NCBI GenBank assembly: GCA_035295985.1
Contig: DATHBT010000290.1
Span: 1-8,493 of the forward strand
Length of the DNA stretch: 8,493 nucleotides
Direction: 5' to 3'
Source: JAIVGV01 sp035295985
GTDB taxonomy: Bacteria > Acidobacteriota > Blastocatellia > Pyrinomonadales > Pyrinomonadaceae
This document shows, one piece after another, positions 1 through 5,676 of the stretch. Both the position numbers and the translations under genes were made by a program. Each line of letters opens with the position of its first letter. Position 1 is the first letter of the stretch. The notes below the pieces were generated by a model. That model was given only the letters and a program-made list of their open reading frames with translations. It was not told the DNA's origin and ran no database searches.

Positions 1-836
1 ATCCGCGCCTTCGCCCTCTGGCCGGCGAGTGCGGATACCGCTCGATGCTGGTCGCCCTGGGCGCGGTCGAGAGCCTCGACGCGGACTGCGAGGTGCTGCA
101 CTACGAAGCGCCCTTCGGCGTCGGCTACCTCGTCGCACAACTCTCGCGCAGCGGTGACATACGGGGCGACGAATCACGCGTCAGCGCAGACGCGATGAGG
201 AACGGCCGCGGAGACGACATCTCATCTGAAGATGAAAACTCTGCTGATGAAAATTCTTCTGAGCAGCCGTCAGACGACGCCGCGCCGATTCTGCCTGCGC
301 TCGCGCGCCGCGCCGTCGAGACGTTCGTGCGCGAAGGACACGCGCCGAAGCCGGACGGAGTTTTAGGAGGCGAGCCGCCGTCAGTGCTCGCGAGGCCCGC
401 GGCCTGCTTCGTCTCGATCAAGACCGCTGGCGGTGATCTGCGCGGCTGCATCGGCACGGTCGAGCCTTCGCGCGCGAGCCTCGCCGAGGAGTTGATCGCG
501 AACGCCGTCAGCGCCGCCACGCGCGACCCGCGGTTCCCGCCCGTCGCGGAGTCGGAGCTGGCGGGCCTGCGCTACTCGGTGGACATCCTGCACGAGCCTG
601 AGCCGGCCGAGTTCGCAGACCTCGATCCGAAGGCTTACGGCGTCATCGTCGAAGACGAATCGGGGCGCCGGCGCGGCCTGCTGCTGCCGGACATCGCGGG
701 CGTCGAGACGGCCGCCGAGCAGGTGCGCATCGCGGCGCGCAAGGCCGGCATCGGCCCGCGCGAACCCGTCCGACTCTACCGTTTCCGCGTCGAACGGTTC
801 CGCGAAAATTTCGGTCACACGCAAACTTCAGAATAA
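1..836 (+). CDS. LigB/MEMO-like + AMMECR1 domain fusion protein (5' end outside window)
   Basis: The reading frame is open from nt 3, so the true start lies upstream; the ATG at 45 is internal. The first ~46 visible residues (GECGYRSMLVALGAV, then FGVGYLVAQL) resemble the C-terminal end of class III extradiol dioxygenase/MEMO-type (AmmeMemoRadiSam B) domains. A hydrophilic, acidic linker (about nt 159-280) follows. The rest is an AMMECR1 (AmmeMemoRadiSam A) domain: the signature LRGCIGT is at nt 438-458, with DPRFPPV, SVDIL and the GLLLPDIAGVE block after it. Such fusions are known in bacteria, and the family often sits with a radical SAM partner, which would be outside the window. The biochemical role is unsettled; radical-SAM-associated modification is a proposal from context only. 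Seen: the motifs and the open 5' frame. Inferred: the N-terminal domain identity, because only its tail is visible. The stop at 834-836 runs into the RBS of the next gene. Confidence 0.85.
   Translation, partial: PRLRPLAGECGYRSMLVALGAVESLDADCEVLHYEAPFGVGYLVAQLSRSGDIRGDESRVSADAMRNGRGDDISSEDENSADENSSEQPSDDAAPILPALARRAVETFVREGHAPKPDGVLGGEPPSVLARPAACFVSIKTAGGDLRGCIGTVEPSRASLAEELIANAVSAATRDPRFPPVAESELAGLRYSVDILHEPEPAEFADLDPKAYGVIVEDESGRRRGLLLPDIAGVETAAEQVRIAARKAGIGPREPVRLYRFRVERFRENFGHTQTSE
231..260 (+). repeat. 15-bp imperfect tandem duplication in the fusion linker
   Basis: Two adjacent 15-bp units, GATGAAAACTCTGCT (231-245) and GATGAAAATTCTTCT (246-260), differ at two positions and encode DENSA-DENSS. 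The segment is AT-rich inside a GC-rich gene and lies in the linker between the two domains. It looks like a small in-frame duplication in a region under little structural constraint. Confidence 0.8.
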
Positions 837-840
837 GGAG
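837..840 (+). promoter_or_regulatory. Shine-Dalgarno for the 67-aa gene, abutting the upstream stop
   Basis: GGAG lies directly after the TAA of the fusion gene and 8 nt before the ATG at 849. This fixes the start of the small gene and suggests translation coupled to the gene upstream. Confidence 0.7.
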
Positions 841-848
841 CAAACATC

Positions 849-1052
849 ATGGCGAGAGAGAAAGACGACCTCGGCCCCGACGCCGAAGCGCTGCGCGAGA
901 GTGAGATCAAACAGGGCAAGGAGATCAACCCGAACCGCACGGCCGACCTCGGCGAAGCCGGCCAGCACGCGCCCGGCGGCTACTACAACCAGCAGAATGC
1001 CAACGAGACGCACATCGATCTCGACGAGCAGTTCCCGGACAAGAAAGGCTGA
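849..1052 (+). CDS. small hydrophilic protein of unknown function (67 aa)
   Basis: I do not recognise a named family. The protein is strongly charged and polar and has no hydrophobic segment or signal peptide, so it is probably cytosolic. The N-terminal half (MAREKDDLGPDAEALRESEI, then KQGKEINPNR) could form an amphipathic helix. The C-terminal half has a GGYYNQQNAN stretch and an acidic end (DLDEQFPDKKG). There is no cysteine and no recognisable metal-binding motif. The composition resembles small disordered stress-type proteins, but that is only an impression. The case for a real gene is the good Shine-Dalgarno at 8 nt, the 12-nt gap from the preceding gene, and a composition sensible for a soluble protein. 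It probably shares a transcript with the AMMECR1 fusion. The reverse-strand frames here look like shadows. Confidence 0.75.
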   Translation: MAREKDDLGPDAEALRESEIKQGKEINPNRTADLGEAGQHAPGGYYNQQNANETHIDLDEQFPDKKG

Positions 1053-1103
1053 CGCCGGGACGTGCACTAAGCCACCGCCGCAGACGCGGGGAGGGGGAAT
1101 GAT

Positions 1104-1154
1104 CCGGAAAAAACGATCCGAGAATTTCAGATTCCAGGTTTGAGATCGTTCCGG
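1104..1154 (-). terminator. possible - strand terminator (long hairpin plus T run)
   Basis: On the - strand AACGATC (1150-1144) pairs with GATCGTT (1118-1112), and the latter runs into further Ts, giving six Ts in total at 1115-1110 region of the tail. An inner GAAT/ATTC stem partly closes the 25-nt loop, and outer CCGG/CCGG arms (1154-1151, 1107-1104) can add 4 bp across an A bulge. The + strand has no T run after the hairpin, so a - strand role is favoured. It could be a second barrier to the small-RNA transcript before it runs antisense into the 67-aa gene. The large loop keeps confidence low. Confidence 0.35.
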
Positions 1155-1286
1155 TCTTCTCTGCGCCTCCAGCACCGTCTGCGCCTGCGGCGGTGAGTCT
1201 TCTTTTACCTCGTACTTCAGCCCGGCGACGATCCAGTCTTTCCACCTGCCATAACAGACCGCGCCTCAGCGCCATTGCCGGAAAGC

Positions 1287-1323
1287 AAAAAAATCCGCTG
1301 CACACGCGAGATGTGTGCAGCGG
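1287..1323 (-). terminator. strong Rho-independent terminator of the small RNA
   Basis: On the - strand a perfect 11-bp stem, CCGCTGCACAC (1323-1313) with GTGTGCAGCGG (1305-1295), encloses a 7-nt loop. It is followed by A and then seven Ts (1293-1287). On the + strand the hairpin is followed by GCAAGTT, so it terminates - strand transcription. No - strand protein gene ends here. Confidence 0.85.
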
Positions 1324-1348
1324 GCAAGTTCCACAGGAGGAAAGGAAC
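1287..1348 (-). ncRNA. predicted small RNA (~60 nt) with an anti-Shine-Dalgarno segment
   Basis: A complete - strand transcription unit can be read directly: promoter (1380-1352), short transcribed region, then a strong intrinsic terminator ending in seven Us (1293-1287). Standard spacing puts the transcript start near 1345 (range about 1348-1343). The 5' part can form a stem of AGUUCC (1349-1344) with GGAACU (1332-1327), closing an 11-nt loop UUUCCUCCUGU. If transcription starts at 1345 most of that stem is lost and UUUCCUCC is single-stranded at the 5' end. In either case the CCUCC segment is complementary to the Shine-Dalgarno core GGAGG. There is no start codon or ORF inside it. The design recalls C-rich-loop riboregulators such as the alphaproteobacterial cuckoo/CcsR RNAs and RsaE, by analogy only. 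It lies within the gene-free 1053-1481 stretch, divergent from the 1482 gene. Confidence 0.6.
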
Positions 1349-1351
1349 TAT

Positions 1352-1380
1352 ATTTTAAGTCCGCTAGCGTACTGTGTCAA
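1352..1380 (-). promoter_or_regulatory. sigma70-type promoter for the small RNA
   Basis: Read on the - strand: a perfect -35 TTGACA (1380-1375), a 17-bp spacer (1374-1358) and -10 TAAAAT (1357-1352, 5/6 to TATAAT). It sits in a conspicuous AT island in GC-rich DNA. The predicted start is near 1345. It is the only near-consensus housekeeping promoter I found in the window. Confidence 0.75.
1358..1373. promoter_or_regulatory. palindromic operator-like site inside the promoter spacer
   Basis: The 16-bp sequence AGTCCGCTAGCGTACT is a palindrome apart from one symmetric pair, with the perfect core CGCTAGCG (1362-1369). It fills the space between the -35 and -10 hexamers almost exactly. A dimeric repressor bound here would block the promoter; no candidate regulator is identified. 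Confidence 0.5.
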
Positions 1381-1481
1381 TGAGGCTTACGGCCGGACGC
1401 CGCGGCCCGCGCCGTGCTGTTCTTCTCGAAGGCGGGGGAGGGCGTCAGGCGAGCGCCGCCCTGCGCGGAAAGTCTTGGGTC

Positions 1482-2060
1482 ATGGGTAAGAAGAGTTCGC
1501 GGCGTAAAGGGGCCGTCGCCGTTTTCGGGGTCATCGCGCTGGTGTACCTCGTCAACCTCGGTCTCGGCGGCCTGCCCGACGACTCGCCTTGGCAGTACGC
1601 GGCGGGAGGAGCTTTCCTCGTCGCCAGCGGGGCCGCCTTGGTATGGCTGGAGGGCCGTCCCACGACGCTGCGACTCGACCGCGCGCGGAACACTTGCCGC
1701 CTCTCCACCCCGCGCCAGCTTTTCAGCGCGGGCACGGTCGAGACTTTCCCGCTCGACCTCATCCGCGCCGCCAGCGTGAACGAGGTGACGCTGCTCTCGC
1801 ACGACGGCCCCAGCAGCACGGGCTACGAGGTGAGGCTCGAAACGAAGGACAGGCGCGCCGTCACCGTCTCGCTGGAGAGGTCGCGGCGCGCCGCGGACGG
1901 CGTGGCGCGCCGCATCAGAGACTTCCTTAAGGGGAACGGCGACAAGAGGCTGACGGTGCGCCGCGTCCCCTGGCTCATGCTGGCTGTGGGCGGCGCTTTC
2001 GTCGTCTGGGGCACGCTGCTAATCTCAAGCGCGCTCGCGGGGTGGCCCTACGCCCTTTGA
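1482..2060 (+). CDS. membrane protein with probable PH-like domain (192 aa)
   Basis: Three hydrophobic segments are predicted: residues 10-31, 38-56 and about 163-187. Between the second and third is a soluble stretch (60-150) with the pattern of bacterial PH-like/Ycf4-like domains: LRLDRARNTCRL, then FPLDLIRAASV, then a YEVRLETKDRRAVTVSL strand pair and a closing ARRIRDFL helix. The first eight residues are Lys/Arg-rich (MGKKSSRRK), consistent with a cytoplasmic N terminus. I chose ATG 1482 because it immediately precedes this basic stretch and the first membrane segment. The longer frame from GTG 1374 would begin inside the small-RNA promoter and add a low-complexity Arg-rich leader. The Shine-Dalgarno for 1482 is weak (GGAAAG, 9 nt upstream). 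Its function is unknown; such proteins are usually annotated as hypothetical membrane proteins. It lies 51 nt before idi on the same strand, so co-transcription is likely. Confidence 0.7.
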   Translation: MGKKSSRRKGAVAVFGVIALVYLVNLGLGGLPDDSPWQYAAGGAFLVASGAALVWLEGRPTTLRLDRARNTCRLSTPRQLFSAGTVETFPLDLIRAASVNEVTLLSHDGPSSTGYEVRLETKDRRAVTVSLERSRRAADGVARRIRDFLKGNGDKRLTVRRVPWLMLAVGGAFVVWGTLLISSALAGWPYAL

Positions 2061-2100
2061 CCGCCGACGCGCCGAGTCGTATGAAGACCTGAAGACGCGG

Positions 2101-2105
2101 GGAGG
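2101..2105 (+). promoter_or_regulatory. Shine-Dalgarno that decides the idi start
   Basis: GGAGG ends 6 nt before ATG 2112. The in-frame TTG at 2106 directly abuts it and is too close to be used, so ATG 2112 is the preferred start. Confidence 0.75.
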
Positions 2106-2111
2106 TTGGGC

Positions 2112-2756
2112 ATGTCTAAGAAGGCTCCCGCGCGGCGCGGGGCGCGGGCGGGGGTGAGCGATTCCGTGCGCGGGAAGGAAGAAGAAGTCATCCTCGTTGA
2201 CGAGCGCGACCGCGAGCTGGGTTCGGCGGGGAAGCTGCGCGCGCACGTGGAGGGCGCGCTCCACCGCGCCTTCTCCGTCTTCGTCTTCGACGAGCGGGGG
2301 CGGCTCCTCTTGCAGAAGCGCGCCGCGGGCAAGTACCACTCGGCGGGTCTGTGGTCGAACACGGCCTGCGGCCACCCCCGGCCGGGCGAGGGGACGGCCG
2401 CGGCAGCGCGCCGCCGCCTGCGCGAGGAGATGAACTTCGACTGCGAATTGCGCGAGGAGTTTTCCTTCCTCTACCGCGCCGAACTCGGAGGCGGCTTGGT
2501 CGAGCACGAGTACGACCACGTCTTCGCGGGCACGTTCGCCGGCCTCCCCTCGCCCGACCCGGCGGAGGTCGAGGACTGGGAGTGGGTGGCGGTCGAGGAG
2601 CTGCGCCGCAACGTGGGCCGCGAGCCTGCGCGCTACAGCCGCTGGCTCAGGATCGTCGTCGAGGACAGCGGCTGGCACCGCCTCCACGCGCCCGACGGCA
2701 GCAGCGGGCACGGCAGACACGCCCAACGACAAAAGCAAAGGGGCGGCACGTTATGA
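2112..2756 (+). CDS. idi: isopentenyl-diphosphate delta-isomerase, type I (Nudix-like)
   Basis: The enzyme interconverts isopentenyl and dimethylallyl diphosphate, supplying both C5 units for cytosolic isoprenoid synthesis. The protein (214 aa) aligns by eye with E. coli Idi. The metal-binding histidines are in AHVEGALHRAF (H45, H51). The catalytic cysteine and the next histidine are in NTACGHP (C86, H88). The acid pair is in VEHEYDHVF (E131, E133), and a degenerate Nudix helix (ARRRLREEMNF, 99-109) lies between. It is longer than the 182-aa E. coli enzyme because of about 20 basic N-terminal residues and a divergent His/Gln/Arg-rich tail (190-214). All key residues are present, so it should be active. 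It follows the membrane-protein gene on the same strand and meets the GGDEF-EAL gene tail to tail. The - strand terminator hairpin of that gene overlaps its last codons. Confidence 0.93.
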   Translation: MSKKAPARRGARAGVSDSVRGKEEEVILVDERDRELGSAGKLRAHVEGALHRAFSVFVFDERGRLLLQKRAAGKYHSAGLWSNTACGHPRPGEGTAAAARRRLREEMNFDCELREEFSFLYRAELGGGLVEHEYDHVFAGTFAGLPSPDPAEVEDWEWVAVEELRRNVGREPARYSRWLRIVVEDSGWHRLHAPDGSSGHGRHAQRQKQRGGTL

Positions 2757-2766
2757 TCGCCGCCCC
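2731..2766 (-). terminator. probable terminator of the GGDEF-EAL gene, overlapping the end of idi
   Basis: On the - strand a perfect 8-bp stem GGGGCGGC (2766-2759) with GCCGCCCC (2747-2740) and an 11-nt loop is followed by TTTGCTTTT (2739-2731). It lies about 96 nt past the stop of the - strand gene. The + strand has no T run after the hairpin, so it would stop idi transcripts poorly. The hairpin spans the idi stop codon (2754-2756). Confidence 0.55.
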
Positions 2767-2861
2767 GCGTCGCCGCATGTCGATCAGTTTCTGATACTCA
2801 CCACAGCCCGCGCCGGGGCGTCGCAACCCTCGGCCCCTTCCCGCCGCCTGATTTTCCAGGC

Positions 2862-5381
2862 TCACATCGGGTAGCTTTCGGCCAGCTCCATCGCGTCCGG
2901 CACGGCCTGGCCGACGCCGAGCGGCAGGTCGGCCTGCAGGCGGTTGTTCCTGAGGTACGCGGCGGCGGCCGGGGCGGGCAGCGGCTTCGAGAAGAAGTAG
3001 CCCTGGCTGTACTCGCAGCGCAGCGCGGCGAGTTCCGCGCGCTGGCGGTCGGTCTCCACGCCCTCGGCGACGATCTCCATGCCGAGCGTGTGCGCCAGCG
3101 AGACGATGGTGCGGACGATCTCGCGGTACTCGCTCGCCTCGTCCATGCGGCCGACGAAGCTGCGATCCACCTTCAAGGTGTTCACCGGGAAGCGGTGCAG
3201 GTACGAGAGCGACGAGTAGCCCGTGCCGAAGTCGTCGATGCCGAGCTGCACGCCGATCTCGCGCAGCCGCCTGAGCATCGCCGTCGCCGCCTCCGCGTTC
3301 TCCATCACGGCCGTCTCCGTGATCTCCAACTTCAGGCAGCGCGGGTCGAGGCCGGAATCGGCGAGCGCCCGCTCGATCACCCTGACCAAATCGCGCTGCG
3401 TGAACTGCTTGCCCGACAGGTTGACGCTCACGAAGAGCGGCTCCTCGGACGGGAACTCGCGCTGCCACGCGCGCGCCTGCCGGCAGGCCTCGCCGAGCAC
3501 CCACTCGCCGATGGGGATGATCAGATCGGTGTCCTCGGCCGCCGTGATGAACTCGCCGGGCATGACCAGCCCGCGCTCCGGGTGCTGCCAGCGCACCAGC
3601 GCCTCGAACCCGGCGACGACGCCGTCCTCCGTCCGCACGATGGGCTGGTAGTGGAGCCGGAACTCGCCGTTCTCGACCGCGCGCCGCAGCTCGTTCTCCA
3701 GCCGCAGGACGGTGACGGCGCGCGCGTGCATCACCTTGTCGAAGATTTCGTAGCGCCCCTTGCCCCGCGACTTGGCGCGGTACATGGCCGTGTCTGCGTC
3801 GCGCAGCATCTCGTCGGCGTCGGCGTAGCCGAGCGACGAGAGCGTGATCCCGACGCTGGCCGACGTGAAAATCTCGTGGGGGCCGAGCGTGAAGGGGAGC
3901 GCGATCTCCTCTTGGATGCGCTCGGCGGCGCGGACGGCGTCCGTCGATTGTTTGATCCCGTTGAGCAGGATCGCGAACTCGTCGCCGCCGAAGCGCGCCA
4001 CCGTGTCCTCCGGGCGGACGCACGCGCGGATGCGCTCGGCCACGGTCAGCAGCAGCCGGTCGCCGTGCGCGTGCCCCAAAGAATCGTTGACGTTCTTGAA
4101 GCGGTCGAGGTCCATGAAGAGGACGCCGAAGACGTGGTCGTCGTGGCGGCGGGCGTGCTCCGCGGCGAGGCGGAGGTGATCGGTGAAGAGCGTGCGGTTG
4201 GCGAGGCCGGTCAGCGAGTCGTGGTAGGCCGCGTGCTGGAGCTGCTCCTGCGCGCGCCGCCGCTCGGTCACGTCCTGCACCTGATAGACGAGGTGCAGCG
4301 GCTCGCCCTGAAGATCGCGCACGAGCGAGGCGTTCAACTGCGCCCAGAGCGTGCGCCCCTCCCGGTGGCGCAGCCGCATCTCCAGCGTGTAGCTGACCTC
4401 CCCGCCCTGCGTCAGCCGGTACACCTGCGCGAGGTGCTCGCCCAGCTCCTCCGGATGCACGACGGACTGCATGTCCGTGGCGAGCAGCTCCCGCTCGCCG
4501 TAGCCGAGCATGGCGCAGAGCGACTGGTTGACCTCGATCCAGCGCCCGCCGGGCGCGACGAGCGCCATGCCGACGGCCGCGTTGTCGAAGGAGCTGCGGA
4601 ACTGCTCCTCGCTCTGCCGTAGCTGCCGGCTGATGGCGCGCTGCTCCTCGGCGTGGCGCTCGGCCTGCTCGGCCTGCGCCAGCGTGGCCTGCAACTGCTT
4701 GCGGTAGGTCTGGTAGGTGAAGTAGATGATCGTGATGATCGGGATCATCACCATCAGCGCGTAGAAGCCGTGCCCGTTGACGAGCCTCGCCGTGGCCCCG
4801 GCCGCCGAGGCCCCGGTGAAGTAGGTGACGGAAGTCCAGAGGTAATGCTCCCGCCAGACCTGTCGGAAGGGCAGGCCGAGTTTCATCGACTGCCGAAACG
4901 CCGGGATGCCGGAGTTGACGAGGAACTGCACGCAGCCCATCACGCAGACGGCCGTGACGAACTCGCCGGAGAGCGCCCCGCGGCCCAGTTCGACGGGCGG
5001 CCCGAAGAGTCGGCCGACCGCCGCGGCCGTGACGAAGGTGGAGATCGCGAGCAGCCCCGCGTTGAAGAACCTCGTCAGCCAGAGCTTGGCGAAGCGGAAG
5101 GAGGAGCAGAAGGCTTCGGCGGCGGCGAGCAGGACGGCTGCCTCCGCGCCGTAGAGCAGCAGCGTCAGGAAGATGAAGCTGTCGGAGACGGTGATCTGAA
5201 CCTTATGACGGGAGAACTCGATGCCGAGGCGGGAGCCGAAGCAGAGGGTCACGGCGGCCAGGATCAGGAAGCGCAGGTCGATCTCCGAGACGGGGAGGTG
5301 GAAGAGGCAGTACAGGGAGACGGCCGCGCCGAGGGCCGGAATCAGTCGCAGGTAGGTCTGATGGAAGCGTTGACTGCTCAA
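2862..5381 (-). CDS. membrane-bound PAS-GGDEF-EAL c-di-GMP synthase/phosphodiesterase
   Basis: The 839-aa protein has about seven hydrophobic segments in residues 12-223, in a membrane domain I cannot name. A signalling helix follows (226-262), then a PAS domain with PAC end (about 263-375). The GGDEF domain (about 380-550) has the intact active site GGDEF (465-469), with RPED at 456-459, five residues before it, matching the product-inhibition I-site. The EAL domain (about 560-810) keeps EAL (593-595), N654, E686, DDFGTGYS (716-723), K737/D739, EGVET (773-777) and QGYFFSKPL (793-801). Both making and breaking c-di-GMP are therefore possible. The start is TTG at 5381: no ATG/GTG/TTG was found in frame for ~150 nt upstream, and the first membrane segment begins at residue 12. 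No clear Shine-Dalgarno precedes it. A sigma54-like element lies ~94 nt upstream and a terminator candidate downstream. No matching sensor ligand is evident. Confidence 0.93.
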   Translation of the reverse strand: MSSQRFHQTYLRLIPALGAAVSLYCLFHLPVSEIDLRFLILAAVTLCFGSRLGIEFSRHKVQITVSDSFIFLTLLLYGAEAAVLLAAAEAFCSSFRFAKLWLTRFFNAGLLAISTFVTAAAVGRLFGPPVELGRGALSGEFVTAVCVMGCVQFLVNSGIPAFRQSMKLGLPFRQVWREHYLWTSVTYFTGASAAGATARLVNGHGFYALMVMIPIITIIYFTYQTYRKQLQATLAQAEQAERHAEEQRAISRQLRQSEEQFRSSFDNAAVGMALVAPGGRWIEVNQSLCAMLGYGERELLATDMQSVVHPEELGEHLAQVYRLTQGGEVSYTLEMRLRHREGRTLWAQLNASLVRDLQGEPLHLVYQVQDVTERRRAQEQLQHAAYHDSLTGLANRTLFTDHLRLAAEHARRHDDHVFGVLFMDLDRFKNVNDSLGHAHGDRLLLTVAERIRACVRPEDTVARFGGDEFAILLNGIKQSTDAVRAAERIQEEIALPFTLGPHEIFTSASVGITLSSLGYADADEMLRDADTAMYRAKSRGKGRYEIFDKVMHARAVTVLRLENELRRAVENGEFRLHYQPIVRTEDGVVAGFEALVRWQHPERGLVMPGEFITAAEDTDLIIPIGEWVLGEACRQARAWQREFPSEEPLFVSVNLSGKQFTQRDLVRVIERALADSGLDPRCLKLEITETAVMENAEAATAMLRRLREIGVQLGIDDFGTGYSSLSYLHRFPVNTLKVDRSFVGRMDEASEYREIVRTIVSLAHTLGMEIVAEGVETDRQRAELAALRCEYSQGYFFSKPLPAPAAAAYLRNNRLQADLPLGVGQAVPDAMELAESYPM

Positions 5382-5474
5382 GGGGTGCTGCTCGCGGGCG
5401 TCGTCCTGCCGCGCCTTCCGGTTAGAGCGGGTGAGGGTTTTTGGCCGAGACGAGGTGCGGCCGGCCCCACCTTG

Positions 5475-5489
5475 GCGAGTGGCGTGCCA
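5475..5489 (-). promoter_or_regulatory. sigma54 (RpoN)-like promoter upstream of the GGDEF-EAL gene
   Basis: On the - strand the site reads TGGCACG-CCAC-TCGC. It matches the -24/-12 consensus TGGCACG-N4-TTGC at 10 of 11 fixed positions, with the key GG (5488-5487) and GC (5476-5475) correctly spaced. The base after GC is C rather than the usual A/T. The predicted start is near 5463, leaving an ~80-nt leader before TTG 5381. A near-identical copy precedes the acetyltransferase gene. Alternatively it is a TGGC-N9-GCCA regulator site. Confidence 0.5.
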
Positions 5490-5564
5490 GTGACTCGTGA
5501 GGGGTTTGCGGGGGATTTGCCCGGAAAAACGGGGCGGGGTCGCGCGGCGTGCGCCTGCGCGCCG

Positions 5565-5615
5565 GTCAGTCTGACAGCAGACCGGTCACACGGACTACCC
5601 GCGCGTCAGACTGAC
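5565..5615. promoter_or_regulatory. pair of GTCAG-W-CTGAC palindromes, 40 bp apart
   Basis: GTCAGTCTGAC (5565-5575) and GTCAGACTGAC (5605-5615) are each palindromes around one central base and are reverse complements of each other. Centre-to-centre distance is 40 bp, about four helical turns. Relative to the predicted start near 5463 they lie at roughly -102 to -152, the usual place for enhancer-binding-protein sites. As RNA they could also form one 11-bp stem, but no T run follows on either strand. The rest of the 5382-5676 intergenic stretch shows nothing else I can name. Confidence 0.5.
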
Positions 5616-5676
5616 GGGGAGAGGCCGTTAGCTGTCTGTGTCTGTCGATAACCGTCAGTTACGCCAGCCCCGCGCC

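Noticed and set aside
1335..1352. Perfect Shine-Dalgarno AGGAGG on the + strand at 1335-1340
   Set aside because: No ATG, GTG or TTG lies 5-12 nt downstream; TATATTTTAAG follows. The sequence is better explained as the complement of the small RNA's CCUCC loop.
1374..1481. Upstream GTG start (1374) for the membrane protein
   Set aside because: It would start inside the small-RNA promoter, has no suitably spaced RBS, and adds an Arg-rich low-complexity leader. ATG 1482 fits the membrane topology better.
3090..4622. Long + strand open frame opposite the GGDEF-EAL gene, and similar frames opposite idi and the AMMECR1 fusion
   Set aside because: These are GC-rich shadow frames with Arg/Val/Leu-heavy composition and no recognisable domain; the - strand protein has every family motif.
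5472..5500. CGAGT...ACTCG inverted repeat overlapping the first sigma54-like element
   Set aside because: Only 5-bp arms, not present at the second copy, and no T run. Probably incidental.
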